The translations under genes were made by a program, and so were the position numbers. Under the pieces are notes generated by a model. That model saw only the letters and a program-made list of their open reading frames with translations. It searched no databases and was not told the origin of the DNA. Of a DNA stretch of 64,000 bases, positions 42,025-50,919 are shown in pieces. Every line of letters starts with the position of its first letter. Position 1 is the first letter of the stretch. Source of the stretch: CAZDDB01 sp963843285 (lineage in GTDB: Bacteria; Acidobacteriota; HRBIN11; JAKEFK01); assembly GCA_963843285.1 (NCBI GenBank), contig CAWJJO010000011.1, forward strand, positions 1 to 64,000, read 5' to 3'.

Positions 42025-42096
42025 CGACAAAGGCACGAAGACACGAAGAGCAGAAAAAGTTTTACCTTTGTGCCTTCGTGTCTTTGTGGTTATTCC
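42025..42096. repeat. inverted repeat, AGGCACGAAGACACGAAG family
   Basis: CAAAGGCACGAAGACACGAA and CTTTGTGCCTTCGTGTCTTT are inverted arms. It lies between convergent genes and codes the C-terminal tail NNHKDTKAQR of TruA on the minus strand. Confidence 0.75.
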
Positions 42097-42889
42097 TGAC
42101 GGGGATGGCGGGGACGAGTGGGCCGGGATCTTCGTCCTCATCGTAAAGCACGCGTTCCAGGAACAGACCCGATGCGGGGGCCGTATGCGCGGCAATTGAA
42201 TAAGATTGAAGTTTCTGCGGAAGTGAGCGAGCTTGCAGGACTGCCGCAAAATCCTCAGCCGACAGCTTGCCCAACCCAACTTCCACCAGAGCCCCGGTAA
42301 TCCGCCGCACCATTTTCCACAAGAAGTGGGACGCAGCAATTCGAAACAGGATCAGATCGCCGTGCATTCCGATTTCAGCACGTTCCACAATCACAATCGT
42401 GGATTTTTCATTCCCTCGTTTTTCGCAGAATCGCTCAAAATTGTGCCGTCCGATCAGAACCGATGCAGCTTCGCGCATCCGCTCCACAGGAAGAGGTTCG
42501 GCGATCCACCAGACAAACGGTTTCGCAAAGGCCGATCGCCTTGTCGATATCTGATAGAGATAGAAACGTAGAAATGCATCGTGACGCGGATTGAAATTTG
42601 GAGGCGCTTCTTCGACGCTCAGAATGTTGATGTCTTTCGGCAGGTGTTTGTTTAAATGATTTAGAAGTGTTCGCGCAGGCGGGGAACGCCGGCTCCGGAT
42701 GCGCGCCACCTGTGCGAGCGCGTGGACTCCTGCATCGGTGCGGCCGGCGCCATCGAGCTCGGCATCCTTCCCCAGGATCATTTGAGCCGTCTTTCGAATT
42801 TCACCTGCGACTGTGCGTGAATTTTCCTGATCCTGCCAGCCGGAGTAACGGCTCCCGTCGTACTCTAAAACCAATTTCCAGTTATACAA
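42062..42889 (-). CDS. truA: tRNA pseudouridine(38-40) synthase TruA
   Basis: 275 residues. LEYDGSRYSGWQ at the N-terminus, the catalytic Asp in GAGRTDAGVHALAQ (~49-62), LNKHLPKDINILSVEE and FLWKMVRRITGALVEVG are hallmark segments. It modifies U38-U40 in the anticodon arm. The core ends near residue 250, and the last ~12 residues are encoded by the 42025 repeat. Confidence 0.95.
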   Translation of the reverse strand: MYNWKLVLEYDGSRYSGWQDQENSRTVAGEIRKTAQMILGKDAELDGAGRTDAGVHALAQVARIRSRRSPPARTLLNHLNKHLPKDINILSVEEAPPNFNPRHDAFLRFYLYQISTRRSAFAKPFVWWIAEPLPVERMREAASVLIGRHNFERFCEKRGNEKSTIVIVERAEIGMHGDLILFRIAASHFLWKMVRRITGALVEVGLGKLSAEDFAAVLQARSLPQKLQSYSIAAHTAPASGLFLERVLYDEDEDPGPLVPAIPVRNNHKDTKAQR

Positions 42890-42938
42890 ATCGCATCACC
42901 TACCGTAAATGATTGTACGACACCCTTTGATGCAAAGT

Positions 42939-43011
42939 GGAGTCTCGGGCCTCCGTGCCCGCAGCAAGTGGATGATCTCACGAATCGTCGGGCACGGAGG
43001 CCCGACGCTCC
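42939..43011. repeat. inverted repeat, GGGCCTCCGTGCCCG family
   Basis: GGAGTCTCGGGCCTCCGTGC and GGGCACGGAGGCCCGACGCT are long near-perfect arms around ~30 bp; it lies between truA and the next gene. Confidence 0.85.
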
Positions 43012-43128
43012 AAGCCGAAAATTAAGCGAGGAGCTGCTCAATTCGAAAATCAAGCCGCTAAATTCCTCTTTATGCCGCTTTCGTCAACCTTCCTGTTTAA
43101 TTCATTTTTCCGGTACTATTGTTTCTAT

Positions 43129-43659
43129 ATGCAGTGGTCATTGTTTCGGATTGTTTCAGGGTTGTTGCTGCTATTTCTGGGCCGTCGTTTGTTCTGGCTG
43201 TTTGTCGGACTACTGGGCTTTATTTCCGGGATGACGTTTGGAGCGAAGTTCTTTTCCGGTCAGCCTGACTGGCTTCTTCTATTGATCGCTTTCGGCTGCG
43301 GCTTGATCGGAGTTGTACTTGCGTTGTTTCTTCAGAAGCTTGCGATTGCAATCGCGGGCTTTCTGGCAGGAGCTTTTTTTGCGACCACATTGATGGAAAC
43401 GCTGAATTGGAGTGTTGCACCGCTGATTCCTGCTGTGATCGGCGGCATCGTTGGAGCGATCCTCTTATCCATCTTATTTGATTGGGCTTTGATTTTTCTT
43501 TCTTCCGCCACAGGAGCGATTCTGATTGCGCGGTCGCTTGCCCTGGAGCAGCCTTTTTCTACGCTTGCCATTGTTGTACTTCTGATCCTTGGAATTATTT
43601 TCCAAACGCGGCTTTTGCCGCCCGCTACGGTTCGTAGAAGAGCACGGCCTGATTCGTAA
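43129..43659 (+). CDS. small integral membrane protein (DUF4203-like)
   Basis: 176 residues from ATG 43129; an ATG at 43072 would add 19 residues without a family match. Six or seven closely spaced helices rich in Gly and Leu (GLLLLFLGRRLFWLFVGLLGF, FGCGLIGVVLALFL, IAGFLAGAFFA, VIGGIVGAILLSILF). The glycine pattern resembles the DUF4203/TM7S3 group; this is tentative. Function unknown. Confidence 0.6.
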   Translation: MQWSLFRIVSGLLLLFLGRRLFWLFVGLLGFISGMTFGAKFFSGQPDWLLLLIAFGCGLIGVVLALFLQKLAIAIAGFLAGAFFATTLMETLNWSVAPLIPAVIGGIVGAILLSILFDWALIFLSSATGAILIARSLALEQPFSTLAIVVLLILGIIFQTRLLPPATVRRRARPDS

Positions 43660-43673
43660 GGAGAGATATGTGA

Positions 43674-44822
43674 ATGCAGTATGACTTTCTTCTTTTTGGT
43701 GGCACCGGGCAGCAGGGGAAAATTTGTGCGCGCGATTTGCTGGAGTCCGGTTACTCGGTGTTACTTGCCGGACGGGATCGGAACGCGGTTCAGGATCTTT
43801 TGAAAAACAAGAGAGCCGGATTCCGCGCGGTTGATCTTACAAAACAGGGAATGATCGCAGCCATCATTCGAAAGTCGGGGGCCGATGTCGTAATCAATTG
43901 CGCAGAGCTTGTATTCAACATTCCGATTATGAAGGCCTGTTTGAAAACGGGGAGATCGTGTACGGATCTTGGAGGACTCCAATCCATTACCAGAAAACAA
44001 TTCCGGCTCAATGCTTCGTTTCAGAAAAAAGGCATCTTAACTCTGACTGGTTGTGGATCTACTCCAGGAATTGCAAACGTAATGGCAGCGTATGAGGTCG
44101 ACCGTCTTGATTCGGTAAAGACCATTATGCTTGGATTTGCGTGGGATTCAAATATCAAATCCTTTGTTGTGCCTTATTCCATGCAAAGTATTTTCAGTGA
44201 GTTCACACAAGCACCCGTAGTCTTTCGCAATGGGAAGTTTGTTAAAGAAAAAATCAGGAAATGCCAAGGAACGTTTTGGTTCAAAGAAGTCGGACCGCAA
44301 ACCGTCTATTGCATTGTCCACTCGGAAGTGTACACATTCTCCAACTACTTTAAAGATAAGGGAATCGAGAACATCGGGTACATGGCAGGTTTTCCGGAGC
44401 ATTCGTTCAAAGGAATCGAAACATTGATCGATTTGGGATTTCACTCTTCAAAGGAAATCGAGGTGAGCGGCCTCAAATTGAAACCGCTGGATTTTACAAT
44501 CAAGGCCTTGAAGCGACTGCCGGTACCGCAAGGCTACCGCGAAGTCGAGAACCTGTGGGTGAAAGTGGAAGGAAGAAAACGGGGAAAACCGGTTTTTACG
44601 GAAATGAATTGCATCATCAAGACAACCAGAGGCTGGGAGAGTGCAGGCAGCAATGTAGATACAGGCCGAACCATCTCCATTATGTCGCAAATGTTGAAGA
44701 ACGGGCTGATTCGGCAGACCGGAGTTCATGCGCCGGAAGCCGTGATTCCCCCAAAGAAATTCTTTGCGGAATTGTCGAAGCGCAGGATGTACGTCTACCG
44801 GAATGGGGAGAGAATCCATTAG
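43674..44822 (+). CDS. saccharopine-dehydrogenase-like NAD(P)-binding protein
   Basis: 382 residues; AAGGAGAG precedes ATG 43674. The Rossmann start FLLFGGTGQQGKICARDLL (~5-23) and DVVINCAELVFNIP, TDLGGLQSITRK and LTGCGSTPGIANVMA follow the pattern of the saccharopine dehydrogenase NADP-binding family. The C-terminal domain is a ~200-residue alpha/beta region. Members act in lysine metabolism, spermidine derivatives or lipid reduction; no choice can be made here. Confidence 0.75.
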   Translation: MQYDFLLFGGTGQQGKICARDLLESGYSVLLAGRDRNAVQDLLKNKRAGFRAVDLTKQGMIAAIIRKSGADVVINCAELVFNIPIMKACLKTGRSCTDLGGLQSITRKQFRLNASFQKKGILTLTGCGSTPGIANVMAAYEVDRLDSVKTIMLGFAWDSNIKSFVVPYSMQSIFSEFTQAPVVFRNGKFVKEKIRKCQGTFWFKEVGPQTVYCIVHSEVYTFSNYFKDKGIENIGYMAGFPEHSFKGIETLIDLGFHSSKEIEVSGLKLKPLDFTIKALKRLPVPQGYREVENLWVKVEGRKRGKPVFTEMNCIIKTTRGWESAGSNVDTGRTISIMSQMLKNGLIRQTGVHAPEAVIPPKKFFAELSKRRMYVYRNGERIH

Positions 44823-44855
44823 GAATCGCCGGCCGAGCTCGACGATGCACAAGGT

Positions 44856-44888
44856 TTTAGCCGGCGGGACGCCGGCGCTACAAACCGT
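44856..44888. repeat. half of a CGCCGGCGTCCCGCCGGC palindromic repeat
   Basis: TAGCCGGCGGGACGCCGGCG plus CTACAAACC equals one arm of the repeats at 27485 and 30014. The GCCGGCC at 44828 may be what is left of the other arm. Confidence 0.6.
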
Positions 44889-44924
44889 TTTCCGGAAATG
44901 AAACACTTCAAGATGAGGTAGAGA

Positions 44925-45683
44925 ATGAAAAAGCCTTTTCATATTTTAGGCGCTATTTATTTGTGCCTTTCCGCCTGTGCATTTGCTCAAACCCAGAGTG
45001 GACCGGCGCCTCCTGGAAAGGCGGACGCGACAACGGAAACGCTGAGAGCGATTTCGCAGGAGCTGATGGATGCAGTTGCTCCCGGCAACAAGGCTGTCTG
45101 GGAGCGCTACCTTTCCGACGATTGTCTGTACGTGGATGAGAATGGGAAGGTGTTGACGAAATCAGAGCTTCTGGCAGACTTAGGCCCTTTGCCAGCGGGA
45201 TACAGCGGCAGAATCAAAGTAACCGATCCTCAGGTTCGCACAGCTGGCGATACCGCCGTCATCACTCATCGCGATATGGAATATCTGGAACTGTATGGTC
45301 AGAAAATGTTGACGCAATTTCAAACTACCAGCACCTTCATTCGTCGAAACGGGCAATGGCAAATGATCTTCAGCCATGTGGCCGTGCTTCCGAGCGAGTT
45401 AACTCCCGTTTCCGTGGATCCCGGCATTTACGATCGCTACACCGGGGAATACGAACTCGCTCCGGACATCGTTTACACAGTCACACGTGAAGGAGATAAA
45501 CTCATGGGCCAGCGATCCGGTCGCCCAAAGGAAGAGCTCTTTCCTTCGAACGAGACAACGTTTTTTCGCAAGGGCAACCCTAGAGGAGTAAAAATTTTTG
45601 AAACCGACGGCAAAGGAAATGTCATTCGATTGATCGATCGCCGGGATAATAACGATCTCATTTGGAAAAGGAAACCATCATGA
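44925..45683 (+). CDS. exported DUF4440 (SnoaL-like) protein
   Basis: 252 residues with signal peptide (~1-21, cut near FAQT). Residues ~35-155 form an NTF2-like DUF4440 domain (RAISQELMDAVAPGNKAVWERY, LSDDCLYVDENGKVL, FIRRNGQWQMIFSHVAVLP). A C-terminal ~90-residue beta-rich region (YDRYTGEYELAPDIVYTVT) is found in many secreted hydrolase-associated proteins. The start is coupled to the downstream metallo-hydrolase (ATGA overlap). Confidence 0.8.
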   Translation: MKKPFHILGAIYLCLSACAFAQTQSGPAPPGKADATTETLRAISQELMDAVAPGNKAVWERYLSDDCLYVDENGKVLTKSELLADLGPLPAGYSGRIKVTDPQVRTAGDTAVITHRDMEYLELYGQKMLTQFQTTSTFIRRNGQWQMIFSHVAVLPSELTPVSVDPGIYDRYTGEYELAPDIVYTVTREGDKLMGQRSGRPKEELFPSNETTFFRKGNPRGVKIFETDGKGNVIRLIDRRDNNDLIWKRKPS

Positions 45684-46639
45684 TGCGATACCTGTTTATT
45701 TTCAGCCTGCTTCTCTCCGGACTTGTGTTTGCAGACGGCCACCACGATCAAAGTCCCGCGGATCCTCTGGAGCTCAAGAAGCTGAACGAATCAATGTATG
45801 TACTCTACGGACGTGGCGGCAATGTCGCATTCTTTATTGGACCGGATGCCGTGGTGGTGGTGGATGCTGAGTTTCCGGACCTGGGTCCGGGCGTTGTGAA
45901 AAAAATCAAGAGCGTTACCGAGAAGCCGATCAGATATCTGATCAACACACATCATCATATCGATCATGCCGGCGGAAATGAATACTTCCTTCCATTGGCA
46001 GTCATCATCGCTCATGACAATGTCCGCAAGCGAGTGTTTGCAAACCGGGAAGAAATTCTTCGCGAGTACCCGGATGCGATCCAGGCAGCGAGATCCAAAG
46101 GGAACGAAGAGAGAGCGAAGCAACTGGAAACCGTACTGAACTGGGCCAGGAATGTGAAGGTCGAGGAGGTTGCCGCGCCGTTCTTGACGTTTGATTCGGA
46201 GTTTCGAATTCATCTGGGCGGTGAAGTTATCCATGTATGGCACACTCCGCCGGCACATACCGACGGCGATAGTGTTGTGTACTTCGAGAAAGCAAAAGTG
46301 CTGCATATGGGCGATGACTTCTTTTATCGGACGTTTCCATTTATCGATGTGGAGAGCGGCGGATCCGCCGGCGGTTATTTAAAAGCGATCGATCCCCTAA
46401 TCAGCCGCGTTCCCCCTGACGCAGTCGTAATTCCAGGACATGGAGAAGTGACCAATCTGGATGGCTTGAAGGAGTTTCGAAAATATATTCAGGATTTGAT
46501 CGATGCTGCAGCTCAGGCAAAGAAGGCTGGAAAATCTAAAGAAGAGTTTCAGAAGACAGTGCTCCCGGAGTATCAACAGTGGGCAAAACCGGAACGTTTC
46601 CCACAAAATGCGGGAGTTACGTTCGACGAAGCGCAGTAA
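45680..46639 (+). CDS. exported metallo-beta-lactamase-fold hydrolase
   Basis: 319 residues from ATG 45680, overlapping the previous stop. A signal peptide (~1-17) leads to the MBL domain: NTHHHIDHAGGN (zinc motif HxHxDH), HTPPAHTDGD with the third-site His, and IPGHGEV. All zinc ligands appear present. Members include glyoxalase II-like enzymes, quinoprotein-associated hydrolases and subclass B3-like lactamases; the substrate is unknown. Confidence 0.85.
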   Translation: MMRYLFIFSLLLSGLVFADGHHDQSPADPLELKKLNESMYVLYGRGGNVAFFIGPDAVVVVDAEFPDLGPGVVKKIKSVTEKPIRYLINTHHHIDHAGGNEYFLPLAVIIAHDNVRKRVFANREEILREYPDAIQAARSKGNEERAKQLETVLNWARNVKVEEVAAPFLTFDSEFRIHLGGEVIHVWHTPPAHTDGDSVVYFEKAKVLHMGDDFFYRTFPFIDVESGGSAGGYLKAIDPLISRVPPDAVVIPGHGEVTNLDGLKEFRKYIQDLIDAAAQAKKAGKSKEEFQKTVLPEYQQWAKPERFPQNAGVTFDEAQ

Positions 46640-46645
46640 CGGCTA

Positions 46646-46700
46646 TGGAGCGCAGGCTTCCAGCCTGCATTATGGGTGTCGCAGGCGTCTCGCCTGCCGG
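46646..46700. repeat. palindromic repeat, GCAGGCTTCCAGCCTGC family
   Basis: GGAGCGCAGGCTTCCAGCCT and GCAGGCGTCTCGCCTGC stand side by side between convergent genes, where they could act as a bidirectional terminator. Confidence 0.75.
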
Positions 46701-46711
46701 ATGTGAAACAG

Positions 46712-48369
46712 TCATGCGACCGGTTCGTCATCTGCGTTGATCGTATTGAGCTGCGCCAGCACCATGCGTTCGCCTGCCTCTGCGCAGCATGCTTCCGGAG
46801 GCGGAGGCATGGGAGGCTGACCTTCCCGGCCGCTGATTTTGTCGGGTAATCGCAACATGATGAGAAGCGATAGAGCGGACACGATTGCACCCAGGAGGAA
46901 GACACTCTGCAATGCGTGTGAGAGCGCTTCTCGCAACACAAGTAGCACCGGTGGCGTCAAGGCGGTTTTTGACTCGGATTCAATCAGCGCATTCGGATTT
47001 GCTGCAAGCTTCGATGCATCTTCCTGGACAGAACAGCATTCGGCTGTCTTGCAGCCTCCTGCAGTCCCGATGTCAATCCCGCTGACAGAAAAGCGCCCAT
47101 AACAGCAACGCCGACCGCTCCGCCGATCGATCTTGAGAATTGATTCAGTGAGGTTGCAGTTCCCAGATGTTGTCGCGGCACAGCTTGCTGGACAGCAATC
47201 AGAAGAGTCAGCATTGTCAGACCGAGTCCCGCGCCTACGAGCACCAGATCTGCATAGAGCAGAAGCTGCGGAGTTTCCGGGTCGAAAGTGGAAAATAATG
47301 CAAGTGCGGCTGTCAGCAAAGCGCAGCCGGAGAGTACGGTAAAGCGATATCCAACTCGAAGCAGGAGCCTGCCGCCGACCACAGAGAGAACTACCCAGCT
47401 CAACATCAACGGAGTTAACAACGATCCCGCTTCCGTGGCGCTAGATCCGCGGGTTCCCTGAGCGAAAAGTGGAATAAACGAAATCGCGCCGAACATTGCC
47501 ACACCAAGAAAGAAGCCTCCCAGCACAGAGATCGCAACAACGCGATTTCGAAACAAACCAAGCGGCAAAATCGGCTCCCTCGCCGATTGTTCGATACGGA
47601 TGAAGATTGCCATCAGGATCACGGAACCGCAAAGCAGCAGTAGATTCCGAGTACTCAGCAGCGCTGACAGCGTTCCGCCTTCCACCACAGCAAGCATTAG
47701 CAATACCACGGATATCATGAGCACAGTCGCGCCCGCGTAATCGACAACAGGCCGCTCACGCAAATCCGGTTCCTTCAGCCACGCCCCGATGATGAAGGCC
47801 GTTAACAAACCGAACGGGACATTGATGAAGAATACCCAGCGCCACGACAATTCATCGGTGAGAAAGCCGCCCACGATCGGTCCGATCATACTTGCAAATC
47901 CCCAAACACCGCTAAAATACGCTTGCATCCGTGCGCGTTCTTGCAGCGTGTAGATATCCCCGACGATCGTCATTGCGAGCGGAACCAACGCTCCGCCGCC
48001 AAGACCCTGGATTGCGCGCGCCACGATCAGTTGAAACATCGAAGTGGATATGCCGGAAAGGATCGAACCAAGCAGGAACACTCCGACTCCGACTTGATAC
48101 AAACGGCGGCGTCCGTAAAGATCGGAAAGCTTTCCCCAAACCGGCACACTCACTGTAGATGTGAGCAAGTAAGCCGAAAAGACCCAGCTGTAATGCTGCA
48201 ATCCACCAAGTGTCGCAATGATCGTGGGCATCGCCGTTCCGACAACTGTGACTTCCAGGGCAGCAAGGAACATTCCTGTCATGACTCCTGCCGTTACAGC
48301 AGTTCGCTGCCTGCTGGAAAGCGGCAGCAGCGGAGCAGCAGGGGCGTCCACCATCGATTGATTCTCCAT
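46712..48369 (-). CDS. DHA2-family MFS drug exporter, frameshifted near the C-terminus
   Basis: Start at 48369 (MENQSMV) with AAGGA upstream; the longer frame to 48450 adds an unlikely basic leader. Fourteen-helix EmrB/QacA-type transporter: GMFLAALEVTVVGTAMPTI (TM1 motif D1), LSDLYGRRRLYQVG (motif A), GWxxxFxINVP-like WRWVFFINVPFG (motif C region). The frame stops at 46984. Shifting one base near 47020-47040 restores a typical end (EDASKLAANPNAL, then SHALQSVFLLGAIVSALSLL, TM14) running to 46712. Probably one gene with an indel. Confidence 0.85.
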
Positions 48370-48558
48370 GTTCGTAGTATCCTTCACATTACAACATGCA
48401 CTTTGCGAGCGAAAAACGCAAAGCCTTGCGAATCTTCGCACATCACCCACTGCAGTTCAGCACGCTTCCGTGCTTTTTGCCAAATCCAATATCTTTCCGG
48501 TGATAGTCGGCATCACGCCAGCTTGACAGGTTTCTATATTTATTGAAAAATATAAATC

Positions 48559-48783
48559 ATGAAAACTGTAAAAATGAGTTTTGATTTTAGTGATCAGCCG
48601 GAGTTGGCTGACATGCTCCGGCTTTACGCAGCGAGAAAAGGCAGAACTCAGAAAGCAATTCTCGTGGACGCCCTGAAGGCCTATTTTGCCGACCAGTTGG
48701 AATCTACTCTGCTTCACCGTGCGGCTGATTTGACCTTTGCGGAATGGGACAACGAGGATGACCGGGTTTATGACACCCTTTGA
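48559..48783 (+). CDS. antitoxin of a PemK/MazF-type toxin-antitoxin pair
   Basis: 74 residues, beginning MKTVKMSFDFSDQPELADM and then a helical region with RKGRTQKAILVDALKAYF, which fits a ribbon-helix-helix DNA-binding domain; the acidic tail (DNEDDRVYDTL) would block the toxin. It overlaps the toxin gene by 14 bases. The A/T-rich region just upstream, with TTGACA at 48523-48528, is a likely autoregulated promoter. Confidence 0.75.
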   Translation: MKTVKMSFDFSDQPELADMLRLYAARKGRTQKAILVDALKAYFADQLESTLLHRAADLTFAEWDNEDDRVYDTL

Positions 48784-49114
48784 CATCATACTGGTGCCAT
48801 TCCCTTTTTCCGATTTAACAGCGGTGAAGAGAAGGCCTTGTCTGATTCTATGTGTCCTCAATCCCAAAGGTCTTGAGGCTCACTATGTTGTCTCCATGAT
48901 GACTAGCAGCACGGCACTCATCTCGTTTCCTTACGATGTCGTTTTAGAGGACTGGAAGAAAGCAGGTCTCCCCAAGAGAACCATCGTCCGGCTTGCAAAG
49001 CTGGTTACCATTGATACTTCCCTCATCAGGAAGCGGATCGGACGGATCAGTGCGAATGACAGGCATCAGGTTCAAACGAGCTTCACCCGGATGTTCTCTT
49101 CCATCCTCGTGTAG
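48770..49114 (+). CDS. PemK/MazF-type mRNA interferase toxin
   Basis: 114 residues from ATG 48770. The opening FDIILVPFPFSDLTAVKRRPCLIL is the family signature (P-F-x-D-x-x-x-x-K-R-P). The SH3-like fold continues with a Thr-Ser-rich TSSTALIS and SLIRKRIGRIS. It cleaves RNA, likely at short sequence motifs, and pairs with the overlapping upstream antitoxin. Confidence 0.88.
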   Translation: MTPFDIILVPFPFSDLTAVKRRPCLILCVLNPKGLEAHYVVSMMTSSTALISFPYDVVLEDWKKAGLPKRTIVRLAKLVTIDTSLIRKRIGRISANDRHQVQTSFTRMFSSILV

Positions 49115-49146
49115 GTGTCTCTAGGACGTTGTTGACATATTGATGC

Positions 49147-49308
49147 ATGAGCATCCTTACTGATCTTTGCGCGCGCGCCTCGATTTCGGGAAATCTTGTG
49201 CAAGATGCATGGTTTGCGGCATTGGCCATCGAATCCGGCTGCGAGTGGGTTACAACCGACCGCGATTACGCTCGTTTCCCCGGCCTGCGGTGGCGCACAC
49301 CCTTTTGA
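49147..49308 (+). pseudogene. C-terminal fragment of a PIN-domain (VapC-like) toxin
   Basis: 53 residues ending GCEWVTTDRDYARFPGLRW-RTPF. LVQDAWFAALAIE plus TTDRDY is the final third of a PIN nuclease with its last acidic residues; the N-terminal catalytic part is missing. A remnant next to a complete MazF-type module, suggesting repeated toxin-antitoxin insertions here. Confidence 0.65.
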
Positions 49309-49323
49309 GTTGTTTCCGATAAA

Positions 49324-49941
49324 CTACACTTCTTCGTGACCTGGAAGCAGTGTCGTCAACGCCCGCCAGAGATCAGATGATTCCGTGTCGAACACAGACT
49401 CATCTGAAGCCGGCAGAACGCTCCAGGCGCCCTGTTGGATTTCCGCTTCCAGCTGACCGGCTGTCCAGCCGGAGTATCCGGCAAACACGCGAATCTTCTT
49501 TCTTCCATTTACGCGACTCAACCAACGGTGGATCGAGTCGGGGCTGGCAGAAAACGCAACCTGATCCATCACACGGAAAAGACCTTCCTCCGTCACACTG
49601 GTGCGTGCCAGCATGAAGAACCGATTCAGCGAAACGGGTCCTCCGATAGAAACAGGGTTGCCCAGGTGAATCTGCTCGCTCATTTGCGGAATCGCCTGCG
49701 AAATAGTCAGCTTGCTTGGATGGTTCAGGATCAAACCGACTGAACCGTGTTCATCATGCTTGATGATCAGGATTACGCTTTCTGCAAAGAGCGGGTCCCT
49801 CAAAAAGTATTCGGATGCGACCAGAAACTGTCCACCTTTTGGCGCAGTCTGCGGTGAAAATCCCGTGGAGGCCGGAGTTGCAGATAACGCAGCGACGGCG
49901 AGGATCAAAGAGGATACAATCAGCAGCCTTGCTGTAATCAC
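49324..49941 (-). CDS. YqgE/AlgH family protein with signal peptide
   Basis: 205 residues. The UPF0301 core starts near residue 38: GQFLVASEYFLRDPLFAESV, GSVGLILNHPSKL, GGPVSLNRFFMLAR, RVFAGYSGWTAGQLEAEI. Most family members are cytosolic and begin at this core, whereas this one has a 25-residue hydrophobic export signal (LLIVSSLILAVAALSATPAS). Function of the family is unclear. Confidence 0.85.
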   Translation of the reverse strand: MITARLLIVSSLILAVAALSATPASTGFSPQTAPKGGQFLVASEYFLRDPLFAESVILIIKHDEHGSVGLILNHPSKLTISQAIPQMSEQIHLGNPVSIGGPVSLNRFFMLARTSVTEEGLFRVMDQVAFSASPDSIHRWLSRVNGRKKIRVFAGYSGWTAGQLEAEIQQGAWSVLPASDESVFDTESSDLWRALTTLLPGHEEV

Positions 49942-50241
49942 ATCATTCTATCCGCTGCGTCTCTTGCTTTTATTATAGAATAATTTTCCCGAACAGAGCG
50001 ATCTTTTGCGCCTCTTACGGACAGAAGTTAGAAGCAGACTTGAAGCGTTTAGATTTGATTGTCAGATCCGCTTTTGTTAGAGACAGACTTTGATCCTCTA
50101 ACCTTGCCACTTGCAAAGTCAGAACGATCGCTACGGACTATAGACCCAGGTAGTCAACAGCCTATGGACAGAAGCGAGAGCTTGTGTCTCGAGGTTCGTC
50201 GTGCGAACAATCTTTATATGTGGAGAGTTGAGGGTGCGAGC
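49942..50241. other. non-coding gap, nothing recognised
   Basis: The 300 bases between the YqgE-like gene and the ParE-like gene hold no convincing ORF, repeat or RNA. A 66-codon frame at 50059 has no ribosome site and unnatural composition. Confidence 0.5.
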
Positions 50242-50523
50242 CTATTTCAGTTGGGATAGAATGCGATCCAGCATCTTCCGGTAGATGATTCGTAGAAGGA
50301 TAATCTCTTTTCCATCGATCCGGTACAGGACTCGATAGTCACCGCTTCGAAGGCGAAAAAGAGGAAAACCAAATCCTCTCAGCTTTTTGATTCTATTTCC
50401 TTGTGGGAATGGGCTCGATGACAAAGATTTGATATCGATAGCAATTTGCTTTTGGATTTTGACTGGTAAATCTTTGAGATCGCGATCAGCTGCCCGGGTA
50501 AGTTGAAGAGAATAATCACTCAC
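50242..50523 (-). CDS. RelE/ParE-family toxin
   Basis: 93 residues. YSLQLTRAADRDLKDLPVKI at the N-terminus, FPLFRLRSGDYRVLYRIDGKEIILLRI in the middle and an Arg-rich end show the RelE/ParE fold with the basic RxGDYR-x-x-Y motif of ribosome-dependent RelE-like nucleases. It overlaps the upstream antitoxin by eight bases. Confidence 0.9.
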   Translation of the reverse strand: MSDYSLQLTRAADRDLKDLPVKIQKQIAIDIKSLSSSPFPQGNRIKKLRGFGFPLFRLRSGDYRVLYRIDGKEIILLRIIYRKMLDRILSQLK

Positions 50524-50782
50524 GCTTCTTGTTCAGATCTTCAAGATACGTGTTGAATGAAACAAGGCGTCCAGCTTTGCGATCCTTTTCCGCTTCCAGA
50601 ATCATTTTCTTGATTTTCGGACTATGTTCCAAGACGAAGTCCTCCAGCCCCTCCTCTGTCAACGCTACGAGGGATGCGGCGGGTTTTCCCCGATACGTAA
50701 TAATCACGGCTTGGCCCTTTCGTACTTCTCGAAGAAGCTGATTCGTCCTGTTCTTCAAATCTACCGTGTTTGCAACCTTCAA
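50516..50782 (-). CDS. Phd/YefM-family antitoxin
   Basis: 88 residues with a TTG start at 50782, supported by AAGGAGG seven bases before it. The N-terminal Phd fold (TVDLKNRTNQLLREVRKGQAV, then ITYRGKPAASLVAL) binds DNA and the C-terminal part wraps the toxin. Autoregulation is likely through the palindrome at 50804-50815. Confidence 0.88.
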   Translation of the reverse strand: MKVANTVDLKNRTNQLLREVRKGQAVIITYRGKPAASLVALTEEGLEDFVLEHSPKIKKMILEAEKDRKAGRLVSFNTYLEDLNKKRE

Positions 50783-50803
50783 GGGATGCCTCCTTCCATA
50801 AGG

Positions 50804-50815
50804 CTATTATAATAG
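50804..50815 (-). promoter_or_regulatory. palindromic promoter/operator of the phd-relE pair
   Basis: CTATTATAATAG is a perfect 12-bp palindrome containing TATAAT in the direction of the antitoxin gene, 22 bases upstream of its start. It is a probable -10 box overlapped by the repressor site. Confidence 0.5.
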
Positions 50816-50919
50816 CGCGCAATGCCGGGTTCAAGCAGTCACCCAGCGCTTCGATTGCTACCGCGCTTGCTGGTATAGCTCCAGAATGCGAGGGGAAATA
50901 AACCCGGGGGAGTAGTGAT

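Noticed and set aside
50059..50259. 66-codon ORF in the gap before the relE-like gene
   Set aside because: No ribosome site, low-complexity translation, and it runs into the end of the toxin gene.
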